From Caenorhabditis elegans (taxonomy: Eukaryota; Nematoda; Chromadorea; Rhabditida; Rhabditidae), in assembly GCF_000002985.6 (NCBI RefSeq), contig NC_003284.9, positions 2,542,001-2,606,000 on the forward strand: 64,000 bases of DNA, read 5' to 3'. How positions within the stretch are numbered: position 1 is the stretch's first letter; every line of letters begins with the position of its first letter. Below are positions 35,751-47,130 of this stretch, piece after piece. The notes beneath the pieces were generated by a model. The model had not been told where the DNA came from and did not search any database. It saw only the letters and a list, made by a program, of their open reading frames with translations. The position numbers and the translations under genes are program-made.

Positions 35751-36212
35751 ATGAAAACTTTGTTATTGCTATTTCTTTTCACAGCCTCTGTGGCAGCAAT
35801 TCCTTTCAGATCAACAACTGTTGTTGCGAGGGTGATACTTCGTTGTAAGCATCCAAAAGATCCATCTGCAAAAGTGTTCCTGATGGAAAAGGATTTTGGA
35901 GATCGTTAGTAAATTGATCAATACACATGTATTAAAATAGTTTCAGATGAGATTGATGAAGACGACACAATGGATTTTGCAGAATTTAAATTTGGGCAAA
36001 TCCCAGAAAAACCACTTCAACTCAAAGGTGAAGAATTCGAATTTTCCGGTCTTGAGCCATACATTTATATTAGTCATGCATGCACCGAAAATCGCGTGGA
36101 AGCGTGGGATTCGTTCAACGTAACTCTGGAGACATCCATGTACTTGTCGGCTACGTTCGATGTAATCATTGATTTAGACACGAAAAAGTCTACTGTCATT
36201 AAGAATATTTGA
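35751..36212 (+). CDS. Transthyretin-like (TTR) family secreted protein, 139 aa
   Basis: Member of the large nematode TTR-like family of small secreted beta-sandwich proteins. Known members have diverse roles and are not thyroid-hormone carriers. Two exons: 35751-35904 and 35947-36212, separated by a 42-base intron. A signal peptide covers about residues 1-16 (MKTLLLLFLFTASVAA). The mature part keeps the family pattern: RVILRC near the start, F(K)FGQIP...G in the middle, and LEPYIYISHAC, with Cys32 and Cys97 a likely disulfide. The C-terminus is short. A TATA box precedes it, and the start of GGAATAAAAC about 20 bases past the stop offers a poly(A) signal. It is convergent with the next gene. 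Confidence 0.88.
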
Positions 36213-36477
36213 TGTTAATTAATTTTCATTTGGAATAAAACTAACAGTTAACGGATTATGACAAACGATGGTATGAATTAAAACAATGAGATGTTCAACA
36301 TTTTCATGAGGATGAATTGAAGGTAGTTCAAAGTCAATTAAACAATAAAATGAGAAGAAGAAAACAGGAGTTCAGATGAAAAAGAGTAAATCAAAAATGA
36401 TTGGTTTTGAAAATCTAAAAAAAATAAAGAAGGAGTAACGGTCTCTTTCTTTTCCTTCAAGGTATTCATAACGTTCG

Positions 36478-38568
36478 TCAATTTCTCTTTACTTTTGATG
36501 GATTGCGACGAGTTTTTCTTTTTTTCGGTCCATCTAAAAAATGGCATTTAAAATAATTAACAGTCTTGAAAAAAGAAATGCACAAACCTTCTTCTTCATC
36601 GTCGATAAATGGAATTTTGAGCATACTGATCGGCGGATTGGGTAGACCATTTTGGAAAGGCGAATCTCTTGGCAACCCGACACATTGAATTGTCTCGGCG
36701 AACGCTTCAATGTTGATGACAGAGAAACCTGCGTGCATCATGCTGTCCTCGACGAGGACTACGTTTGTGTACGCGTTGGCACCTTCCATCCTGAAAATAA
36801 ACATAAGTTTCTGCTGGTATACGTCATTTGAAATTTGAAAAACCTTATGTTCAGGTGGCCCTGTACAATATTTCTTAAGAGGTTTTATATAGTTTTTAAA
36901 CAAAAAAATGTCCGTCAAGAATTATATACAGTTCAAACTGCTCATATGCAGCTAAATATTTTCAGGATATACTATGGTCTTCTTTCAAATGTTATATTAT
37001 ATATTTATTTTTTGAATTCCAAAAATAAATTTAGATTGGGACAGTAAGTAAAGTGCTTGAAAGCTTGACATAATTAAAAATTTTACAAGCTTGAGTTTTT
37101 TAAAAATTTAATTATTATAAGTTGTGTTTTGTTTCAATTCACGATGTGAGTAGAACCTTGATTTATTAAAATCAATCTTCCTGGTCTTGAAATCATGTGA
37201 AAAATTTTTACACCCCTAATTCAGAATATTCCTTGTTAAAATGGCTTTGATATTAAGTGCTTAACGTTTTTTTTGCGATATTTGGTAATTAGTTTACCTA
37301 TTTAGATGGCTTGCCCACCAAACGTTGTTAATACAAATTCCCCAACTCTTGCAGAGCGACTCATCTTTGCAGTCGATTCCGGCCGCGTAAAACACCTTCA
37401 GCACATCTTTTGCTTTAATGACGCGACAATTTCTTCTCTGAAAAGTTGCAAAAATATAGAATTTTAATTTCCACCAGATGTAGATTAAAAGTGGACTGCG
37501 GTCAGTGGGGTGCTAAAATCACTAAATATCATCATAAAAAGTTTAGAAGATTTTTAAACTTGAGTCAAACACTTTTTGGAAGTATGGGATCCAAAAAAAT
37601 CAGTTTTTTAGATTTCTTGATAAGTGGCAAAAACTTAAAAATTGTCATTTTTCGACTTTCAATTAAAAACATTTCAAATAGTTTTGAAAAGTTTTACTAT
37701 GATTGGGGGAAATTTTCATTACATACATTTATAATAATCTAAAACTACCGACTTTCTTAATAGGACACTACAAATAATTTAATTTTTTGAAATTTTCCAG
37801 TCAAAGTTGGCAGATTGCATAATTTGAAAAAAATGCTTTCAAAAATAAAAAAAATGCTTTTTAGAAATCCAGAGTAATGCCGCATGTGACACAAATATTT
37901 AGAACAAAGTTAAAGTATAAAAATTGTAGAAAAATCTTATTTTTTTGGTTGGTTTCCAAAATGGCAAAAACCGAACCACTTTTTGACAGGAAATCAAAAA
38001 AAAAATCACAATTTTTTTTGAAAAGTTTTGCTATGATATTTAATCACTTTGGCACTGGCGATACTCCACCAATAACGAATTTTGAAAATAGACTCACAAC
38101 ATGTCCATGTCGAATATCATCTAGATGAAATTCGGCTCGGCTATTGAAATTGTAATAATGCTTAATGTGAATAGTGCCATCGGCGGCCACTGCAACAAAT
38201 GGATCTTCATACACTGACGGTGCTCGAGGTTGAGAGCACGATGCGGAGGTAGATGGAACATCACTGCCTGTAAATGAACTGTTAAAAATATTTTTAACTC
38301 ATTTTGATGATTACTTGGCAATGAATTGATTCGTGATTTATTGTTGTTGTTCGGAGATGTCGATGTGATTGGTTGCATTTCCATGGATGTTCGAGAACTG
38401 TCTTCGGTGTCTTGTTCTGTAAAACCATCGGCAATTTAAAAACTTCGACTGTTACTCACTTGCTGTTGACCGTTTATTCCGGAAGCTGAGCGCTCGGCGT
38501 AGAACATTCATGGCTGATTTGCGATAAATTTGGAGCTTTGAATTGGAGCCAGCTGTTTCTTGGCTCAT
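36478..38568 (-). CDS. Unrecognised 259-aa protein with basic C-terminal tail
   Basis: No family recognised. Exons: 38460-38568, 38315-38416, 38098-38267, 37298-37437, 36588-36790, 36478-36533; all phases agree. The first about 80 residues are Ser/Thr/Asn-rich and likely disordered, with several basic Ser/Thr contexts (RRALSFRNKRSTAS). A globular part follows, with DGTIHIKHYYNF, CRVIKAKDVLKVFYAAG, CKDESLCKSWGICINNVWW and HAGFSVINIEAFAETIQCVG. The tail GPKKRKTRRNPSKVKRN is a strong nuclear-localisation candidate, so a nuclear role is inferred. A TTTTCAG acceptor lies 6 bases before the chosen ATG. Intron 3 (660 bases) carries a MITE. It is convergent with the transthyretin-like gene, 265 bases away. 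Confidence 0.82.
37490..38070. repeat. MITE (GTGGAGTAGC family) in intron 3 of the 259-aa gene
   Basis: The left end AAGTGGACTGCGGTCAGTGG and the right end CACTGGCGATACTCCACC are the inverted termini. The internal CTAAATATCATCATAAAAAG mirrors CTATGATATTTAATCAC. Confidence 0.7.
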
Positions 38569-38574
38569 TGCATT

Positions 38575-41500
38575 CTGAAAATTCAAGAAAAAATCAACTG
38601 TGCGGCAAGTGTGCAACATGAAAATGGAATAAAAAACGTTTGATAACTGGTCTTGAAACATTTGTTGGTTTGATTGTAATACAACAATTTTTCTTATCAG
38701 TCATTACTACGATAAGGAAGGCGGCAAAGAGCACGGTGGCAAACGAGCATGTAAAAGATCGATGATTCTATTTTGTTTGTGAAGCAGAAATTCCACACGT
38801 GATACATTTTTGACACACAAATGTAATTAGCTCCGTTTTAGCGAGAATTTTATGTTTTCAATAACACTTTTTTACTACTCAAATTGGTTCAAATTGTGTG
38901 CTGTTGCGAACATCAAAAAATAAAAAGAGCAATGAAAGCTAGTCGGTGAAAAAGTGTGTGAAAAGTGCAGAGCCGTCGATTGAACTGTCAGTAAAAGTAA
39001 ACAAAGTTGAATTCCGTAAAATTTCAAACAAATCGACTGGGGACAGGTTGAACGAGCAGAGGTGAATGGCATTGTGCTAGTCTCGGGGTGAATTTGAAAT
39101 TGCTCATAGTGAAAATGAGAAGAATAGGAGATGGGTAAGAATGAATTGGTGTGCACTTTTGAACAAGTGCACTGTAATAAATTTGAATGTCTAAAGATAT
39201 TGGTGCTTGAGGAAGAGGCAATTTTCTTTTTTTAACCTTTTTGGGAGGAAATTTAAAAAAAAGGGTTTGAATAAAAATTAGCGTAAATTCAGGAACGAGA
39301 AAAACTGAACATAAAATTGTATATTCTGAACTGAACTTCATCCTTATTTTGTTCTAATAATGTTGTAGCTAACAGAAAAATTCATTATTTTTTAGTTATT
39401 TTTGAATGGTAAAAACAAAGTATGGGGGGCTATATTTTTGGAAAACAAACTGCCGTTAAACCGTTAAACGTTAAAAGTTTAATCAACGTTTGAAATTCGC
39501 TCAAATGAACAAATAACGTTAATGAAACTTCTCAAAAAAAAACTTGGCAAATCATAGTGTTATATCGTTAGTTAAGGTAATATTAGGCCAATAATTTAAT
39601 AAAAATTATTTTCTGATCGCTGTGGCACGATAAAATGGCCAAGATTCAACATAAATATTTTTAAGTACTTTTGAGAAATTTCATTAAAAAATTTTTTAGC
39701 ATAATTATTATTTTTTTTTTTTTTCATAATTATTTTTTTAATATTTTTAGCATATTTTTTAAAGCATATTTTGAGTCTACATATACGTTGAAATTCCAGA
39801 AACCGTTTGTCCTCTTTTAAGCCTCCTATTAATAATTTAATGTTTTGAATTTAAAAAAAAATCGAACAGATCTAAAAGTTACATCCTTGCTAATCCCACA
39901 CACTTGAAGAACCGATACTTGACCTGTTCGATCATTGAGATTTCGCTAACAAAAAAAGATCGACAACAGCAACATGTTGCGTGGGGCGTTCGATGAAAAA
40001 GGAATGCGGATGGGAGGCGAGTAGACAAAGAAAGCGAAATATTTTGGAAAACGGTCGCATGCGCGACGCGGCAAAAGCCAATGCCCATTAAACGTCCAAA
40101 AAAGCAGCAGAGGGTCTGGGAAGACAACGGAACAAAAGCAGTGCGTCGAGCACTCGTTTTGAAATTTTGACTTATTGACTTGTTCTAAGCTTTCCTATGA
40201 ATTGCTAAAATTGTACCAAATACCTAGTATACCTACTTAGTATAAGTGTAGTATTAGTTAGTTTAGTGTAACTAGTTCATATTTGAAACTCGTTGACATC
40301 AGTCAAAAATGCGGAATAAACCAAGAAAACACGAGACCACCTAGTATACAATTTCCGCTCGTGATAGATGAGAAAGGCAACGGAGAAGAAAGTAATTTAG
40401 TTTTTGATGCTGACCTTCCGTGCCACGACGTGTTAAGTTTACATCTTCTTTGTTGTCTGGCATCTAGAAACTGGTCTCATGATTCAATATTGGGGGGGGA
40501 GGATCCATAGTTTTGCTTGAGCCATGCCATTCATATAAATTTGTTTAAGATTAATGTTTTAAAAAGTTAAAAATGTTCAAATGGTTAAGACAAATTTTAG
40601 AATCAAACCTACAAGTTTACTTTAAACTTCTGTGTATTTTGAGCGTATAGTCCAAAAGTGTGCTTGAATCAACAATATTCGTAATGAAACTTCTCAAAAA
40701 TGTTTCAGAATTTTTTTACGGCGGTTCAAAATTTCGAAAAATTGGCCTAATTTTAGCTAAAATCTTAAAATTTTCCAACTTTTTCGTATCAAAACAATTT
40801 TGTGAATTATTATCCTTTTTTGTATAGGTCGCTTTTATCAAGTTATTTCGTTGATTGAAGTATATTTTAAGCCAAATAGGTGACCAACACCTATCGGCCT
40901 TAAATGCACCTTAATCAACGAAATAACGTGAAATAAAAAACTAAAATATCCAATAAAGGATTTTAGTTCGTAAAAAGTCAACTACGGACGGCTGCGACAC
41001 GGAAAAATAGCCTAAAATTGGAGATTTTAGCTAAAACTAGACCTTTTTAAGTTTGAAATATTGAAAATTTTTATTACGAAATTCGTTTTTACGAAAAAAA
41101 TTAGCACGTTTCGGGCCTATGAATTATATTAATTCTCCTTTATCTTATGCAGTTGTTGAAATTTAAATATAAACAAGGACTTTGTATAAGATAAATACAA
41201 TCTATACAAAAAATGCTCGGATCAACAAAGAAAAAACTGGCTTTATTGTGCTAATAAATTAACGACAAAGAAAAAGAGCAGTGCGCGAAAATATTCGAGC
41301 GATCACATGGTTATTGTTTTCGGATTGGCAAAACGAATGTGAGTTATGGTGCAGCAAAGGAGAGACAGAGAGGGGGGTAAGAAAGCGAGGCGATGTCGAG
41401 CGAAGAGGGTCACCCGCCCGTCACCTTTCTTCATCTTAAAGGACTTGGGACGCGCAACACATACGCATACAGTGAGGAGGGGGGGGGGGGGGGGGCAGCC

Positions 41501-42538
41501 GCAATAAAAGGCACGTAGCCTTCGGGAGACAGATCGTTTAGCCATTTCGATATGGATGCAGGTGCCAATGCACGAATAAAATGTGAGTGTGTGCGTTTGT
41601 GTACAGGTGGGGTTGCATGTTGGCTAACGATGAGAAAATGGGGATGAGAAGGTAAAACTGTTGGTGGCATAGCAAAATGACTCCTCTAAATGGAAATTTA
41701 TTTTTTTGAAGGTGGAGTAGCGCCAGTGGGGAAAGTGTTCAAAACTATTTACTTATATGGTGCCAAAAGAACCAAATATCACATTAAAACTTTTCAACTT
41801 TTTTTTTGAAAAATTTTTATTTACTGTCAAAAAGTGATAATTACTCAGTTTTTGCCACTCATAATTTTGGAAGTCGACCAAAAAAAGATTTTTTTTCTAC
41901 GGTTTTTATACTTAAATTTTACTGTAATTATTTGTGTTAAGACATTGTAGGAGTCGGAACAAGCATCATTGCTTTGGACTTTGGTGAAAGCCCATATTTT
42001 TCAAAAAAAAACCACTAAAACATTGCCAAAATCGCCAAAAATTAAAAAATAATTCGAAACTCCTAGATTCCAAAATCAAATTAAACACAAACTGTATGTA
42101 TACTCTGTTAAGTTGATTGTCTTCTTTTGTCCAATTTTGTCCAATTTGAGCAACCAAACTTTTTTTTTGTGCTCAAAAACTGCGCAAAAACGTTTGCTCA
42201 AGTTGGAGACTATTGGGTCAGAAAGCCCAAGTTTTATTTGTTTTAGCAACCACCGTGAACTTTAAAAGAAAGAGTATTGTGCTTTTGCGAAAAAAAAAAT
42301 AAAAGAAAACGACGAGAAAAAAGAAGTAAAAGTTTTTGTTAAACCGTTACTAATCCGTTTTCATCATGTGATAAATTGACATCAAACATTGATATTCTAT
42401 AGCATATGTTTCTTTTCGAAAATAATCGCAGATTTTTGATATAACATTATTCAAGTATGACATTTAAATGAAGAAAAATGAACATAATAGCTAGAACGTG
42501 AAACGAGAATTTTGAATTCTAGTTTTCTCTAGAGTTAT
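38575..42538. other. Intergenic, repeat-rich, no convincing gene
   Basis: Nearly 4 kb. It contains repeats at about 40625-41125 and 41710-41990, a G17 tract at 41479-41495, and GC-elevated promoter-like patches at about 39950-40120 and 41340-41650. A 75-codon open frame at 40283-40510 has no splice context or family match. Confidence 0.55.
41479..41495 (+). repeat. Poly-G tract (G17)
   Basis: Seventeen consecutive G in a GC-elevated intergenic patch. It is the second such tract in the window and the same length as the one at 10220. Confidence 0.95.
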
Positions 42539-43739
42539 TCAATCGGAGTTTGAGGAAATGTGAAGAAATTTGCGGGCGGCTAGGTAGTCAATGATCTGAA
42601 AAATAATTGTTAACAAAAATATATAAACTGAATAAAACCTTTTGTTTCAACATTTTTGCCGTTGCCTCTGGTATTGGGGATGATAATTTGAAGGTGATTT
42701 TCATCTGAAAATTGGGAAGAAATCTGTAAGCAATTTGATGTTTCACTTACCGGCAAAACAAAATTATTGATAATTCCTGGATGAATATTGTTTATTTTAT
42801 ACGGTATTGTTTTTCCACTTATTTTGTATCGATTGCCGCTCAAGTCATAGTACGATCCGAAATCCTCAGTTAAGACAGACTCGGGATGATACTGTAAACA
42901 CTTTGTGATTGAAAACCGAAACGCTGATTACCTGAAGATCTACTGAATCAATATCACATTTGGCACCCTCATTAACACATGAAGATTGGACCTGAGACTA
43001 ACGTTATTTTATAATTTTGAGTGATTGTAATACTCACCGCGTCAAGAACATCATCCTTGGCTTTTTCATATGCGTCATCTTCATCAACAGCTTGATCGTT
43101 AACCCCACAACTAGGGAAGCAGAATGTCCAGTGAACGGGGGGTGAGAACGAAATGTTGAGAGCTATGTTATCAACAGGTTTCTGAAATGCCCTTTTTTGG
43201 AGGTATACGGTCAAGTCTATTTAACGTTGGATTTTTAGTCACCTACTAAATATAACTGCAAAACATGAATTAATGCTGAAAAAGATCTGTAGACAGGTTT
43301 TTTTGAAAAAAAATTAATTTGCAAAACCTCTTTAATGAGTAACGGCGCAGTTGTTGCAGGCTGAGAAAGTGGTCGGAACATGTCGAATAATGAAAAACGC
43401 TGCTTCAATTTCTCATTGTGAAATGGTATTATACTATCTCTGAAATGGAAAAATAGAACATTTTCCCCCTTTTGAAAATGTCACTTTTGAACTGCAACTG
43501 GCTCATCTGCATAGTCGGCAGAATGAGGAATTGGCTGATCAACTTGGAACGCAATTGGCGGGAGTGGCGGTGAATTTGATATTATATTGATTGGCTGGGG
43601 TGCCACTGCTGGAGTTAATGGTGCACCTGGAACATAAATAATTTAAGAGCAAACTATATTAATAGCATATCTACTCACTGAACGACGGTGTGCACGATTC
43701 AACAATTTTCAGTGCGAATAGAGTTAGGTAAAGTTTCAT
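42539..43739 (-). CDS. Unrecognised secreted protein, 260 aa
   Basis: No family recognised. Exons: 43679-43739, 43485-43626, 43328-43439, 43038-43181, 42932-42991, 42751-42891, 42639-42704, 42539-42595; phases agree. The start of exon 4 at 43181 is the only acceptor that keeps the frame: an upstream open stretch (VYLQKRAFQ) belongs to the intron. The N-terminus MKLYLTLFALKIVESC looks like a signal peptide. A proline-rich segment follows (APLTPAVAPQPIN...PPLPPIAF), then a more ordered part with a likely disulfide cluster (FCFPSCGVN and SSCVNEGAKCDID) and a beta-rich C-terminal half (YYDLSGNRYKISGKTIPYKI). No membrane anchor is seen. A nematode-specific extracellular protein is the simplest reading. 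Confidence 0.8.
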
Positions 43740-44216
43740 GGTTGAAATGAATTGAATAGAATCGAATTTCAAATGATTAATTTCATATATTTGTATTGAT
43801 ATGACTATACATTTTCTCGTACAAATATTGATGCAATGCAAAATTTACAAGTGGTTTGCTAAGTTCACGAAAGAAAACCCATATGTTCAGATGTTCACAA
43901 CAAATAATTGTAAAATTAAATAGCTTTGCACATTGTAGGAAAATCAAACAGATTCAGGTATCATGTTATGGGTATAAGCTTTGAGAAATTGAATATAGCG
44001 AATTGGTATGGAATTTGAATTTACAAGCTGTGGAGTTGATAAACATCATCAATTTAATAGAAAGTTGTAAGCAAACGTTTATCAAAAATTTACTTCATAT
44101 TGTGTTCAAATGAAGACAAATTGCAAATTCTCCTATATTTACTTATAAGGTTAAGCTTTATTAAAATATTTCTGAGATATAAGTTTTGACTAATAAGCTC
44201 CACTGATAACATTAAA

Positions 44217-44469
44217 GATAGAGTAGCGGAAGTGTAGAAATTGGTATAAGAGTTGGGACTCATGACATCATATTGACTAAACGTCAAAGTAAAAAAATAT
44301 TGTAAAAAAGTTTATTAGTTCTATGTATATGATTTTTTGAAACTAGAAAAAATTCAGTTTTTGCAACTTTTTTGAAAATCGTTTTGGCTCTCAATAAACA
44401 TTTTTTCTAGTCTCATTTTGGCAGTATATAAGTGGCTTTCAACAAATTCCCCATTGACGCTACTCCACA
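44217..44469. repeat. Short MITE copy (GTGGAGTAGC family)
   Basis: The left end is TAGAGTAGCGGAAGTG and the right end CCCCATTGACGCTACTCCAC. This is a compact, internally deleted copy. Confidence 0.7.
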
Positions 44470-46644
44470 TTTAAATTCATGACAGTGATTAGTACAAGTT
44501 TCTTTTAAGATGTGCATACCACTTAATTAATTATTTAATTGTGATTTGTAATTTTTTTGATTACTGTTACTTATCATGTTCTCTAATTCCAAGCAATATT
44601 ATTTAACGTGCTCTTATAAAACAGTACAAAAAAGTTTTTGTGGGAGCTACGCAAAATTTGTAAAGTTTAAATTTCTCAAAATCCTTTTTGGAAAAAATTA
44701 AAATTAAAATATTTTGACGTCATTTTTAAGTCTAGAAATCAAACTTTCAAAGGTTTGCACGCCCCTTTATTAATTAAATTTATCCGCGCAATATCTATGT
44801 AATATTATATATGTATACATAATTTTTCACTTAGTTCATAGATCATAAACATAAAGATAGAATTGCCTCAAACTATAGTCGCCCGAGTGTTGGCACCTAA
44901 TGATGTCAGAAAGTATAATAAATCACTCTCACATTACCCTTGCTCATTATACATTCAACACTGACTCTATTTGAAACAAAAGACACGCATTTTGAAAATT
45001 ACCAACCTCGGCGTTTAGTGGGAAGTGACCTTTCACCAATCTGCATTCTGTCATCATTTTTTTTTCTTTTTTTTCTTCTCCTTATTTTAGAATTGTCAAT
45101 TTCAACACTTGGACGAGTGCCAGACAGGTTAAAACTGGTGCTGTTATCAATTTGAGTTCCTCGTAAAACACAAACATTGTTTTTTCGTGACCAGAGTCAA
45201 AACCAAGTTTGAAAATAGTTTTTGATTCTTGCGGTCATTTGAAACAATCAGAAGAGAGTCTGAATAATATTAAAAGAAAACCAAACATATAAAAATTCAA
45301 ACTCATAACTTTTAAAGCAGCTTATCGATTTTTCTAAAATTGTGAAAATTTATGTTATCAACCAGGCGATTAGGTATTTTGAAAACCTTTGACCATCTCA
45401 TACTCGGAGCAACAAAAAATCGTTCAAAAAGGTTTTTGTCGGTGATCAAAAAATCTTCGAAATTCGAAATGTTGCTTTTGAAAATTCCCGGTTTTTTTTT
45501 GAAACGAAACAAAAATGAAGCGACCAAGTGCCAACTATTTTTAAATATGTCACGCGTGTTTTTTCATAACTTTACAATAAACAACCACACTACTCAAAAT
45601 GTCTTCCCGAACTACATATTATGGTAAGTTTCAAAACTTGTTCAAATGATAGGTAGCACCAATGGGAACATTGTCAAATTAAATTCAAAACCTGTCAAAA
45701 AGTGGATGCATTAAATTAAACATTTTAACATATTCTAGATTTTTCAAAACATTTTCAGTAAAACGTTCAAGATTTGGCAAATTGCCGTAATTTTTCACAA
45801 AAAAGTGGTAGGGGTCGTTTTGTCGATTTTCACAATTATTGTAGGTCAGAACTGTAATTTTCGAGTAGATACTGTCCCAATTAAATACTACCAACTAGAA
45901 TGAAATTATATGTTCAGTTCAACTACGTCATACAAACATATCTTTATTTTCGATTTGCCTCCAACTACAACTAAAAATCAATTTCTTTTATCTCATTCAT
46001 AACGGTTTCGAATTTGAATTTAACTTGCGTGCACTCTATTCCACTTTGATTCTAATTCCTAAACTTTCACCGTCTTCAACCATTCTTTTGAGAGACTTTG
46101 AATATTTCAATAGGCGGTCGTAATTGGATAGAATCTTTTGAATCTTCTCTACCAAGGTCGAATTGTCTTGAGGTACAATTTACTGGCCAGTGGGCACCAG
46201 GACTACACGCAGTTTCTCTTTCAATGTTATTTCAATGTTTGGTTATGTTCAGGGTGGAAACTAATTTCCTAATATTAACTTGAATTATGTCGCAATAGTT
46301 GTTGAACCAATTGTATACATATACAATACAATAAACTGAACTGCAGTTCAAACAAATGACATTTCCAATTTCAATAGTTTGTCTGCCGGCATTGCTATTG
46401 ATCTCTGCCATAAAGTTCAATACACATAGTCTTCTCCAACAACTCGTTTTCAATTGCTATTGATTTTTTAGTCGCAAAACAATGTTTTAATTGAATGTGA
46501 ACTTTGTGGTTTTTGTCTACAATTTCTTTGGTCAAAAGTCAAAAAAAGCGTTTTTCATTTTATCAGTTATCCAAATATCACTATCAGTAACATTTGACGG
46601 TTTATTTTTTTATTTATCACGATTTTTTTTTGAATTTTTTTCAA

Positions 46645-47130
46645 GGAGGTGTAACGGTTATAGGTATTTGGAACGTATGCGAACTTCGTTATGAAACTTC
46701 AAAATATTTCGATCATTTTTTTTGGCGGTTTGAAATTTCAAAAAAATAAAATACTTAATTTTTATCTAAAATCTTAAATTTTGATTTTTTTTATGGTTGG
46801 AGCCAGGGCTGGGGTTTTTTTTCGTTTTTACTTTTTTTGTTGTTTTTTTTTGACGAAAAATGTATATTTCATTTTTACCGGCAAGAGGTGACAAAAAAAC
46901 GAGAAATCGAAACATTGCATAAAAATATTTCAAGAAAATGTTTCAAAATCGTTACAAAAGCAACATTTTTCTTTTTTTTTTTTGGGCTTCGTAAAAAATA
47001 GATTTTCGACAATTTAAAAATTTTTAACTAAAACAAGCTCAAAAATTACTCGAAATTTTGAACCTCCATAAACAATTTTTGAAAATGTTTGAGAAGTTTC
47101 ATTTGGAAATTCGGTAATTTGAGCACACTC
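46645..47130. repeat. Interspersed repeat, same family as 8090-8520
   Basis: Starts AAGGAGGTGTAACGG and ends near TTCATTTGGAAATTCGG; the ends contain mirrored 'atgaaacttc' / 'gaagtttcat' words. No coding capacity. Confidence 0.6.

Noticed and set aside
40283..40510. A 75-codon plus-strand open frame starting MKLVDISQKCG
   Set aside because: No splice sites, promoter or homologue, and it sits in repeat-rich DNA. Possible, but not supportable.
43182..43214. An in-frame-looking extension of the secreted-protein exon (VYLQKRAFQ)
   Set aside because: Including it needs a 13-base micro-exon and a 26-base intron, below the worm minimum. The TTTCAG acceptor at 43182-43184 joins exon 3 in phase without it.
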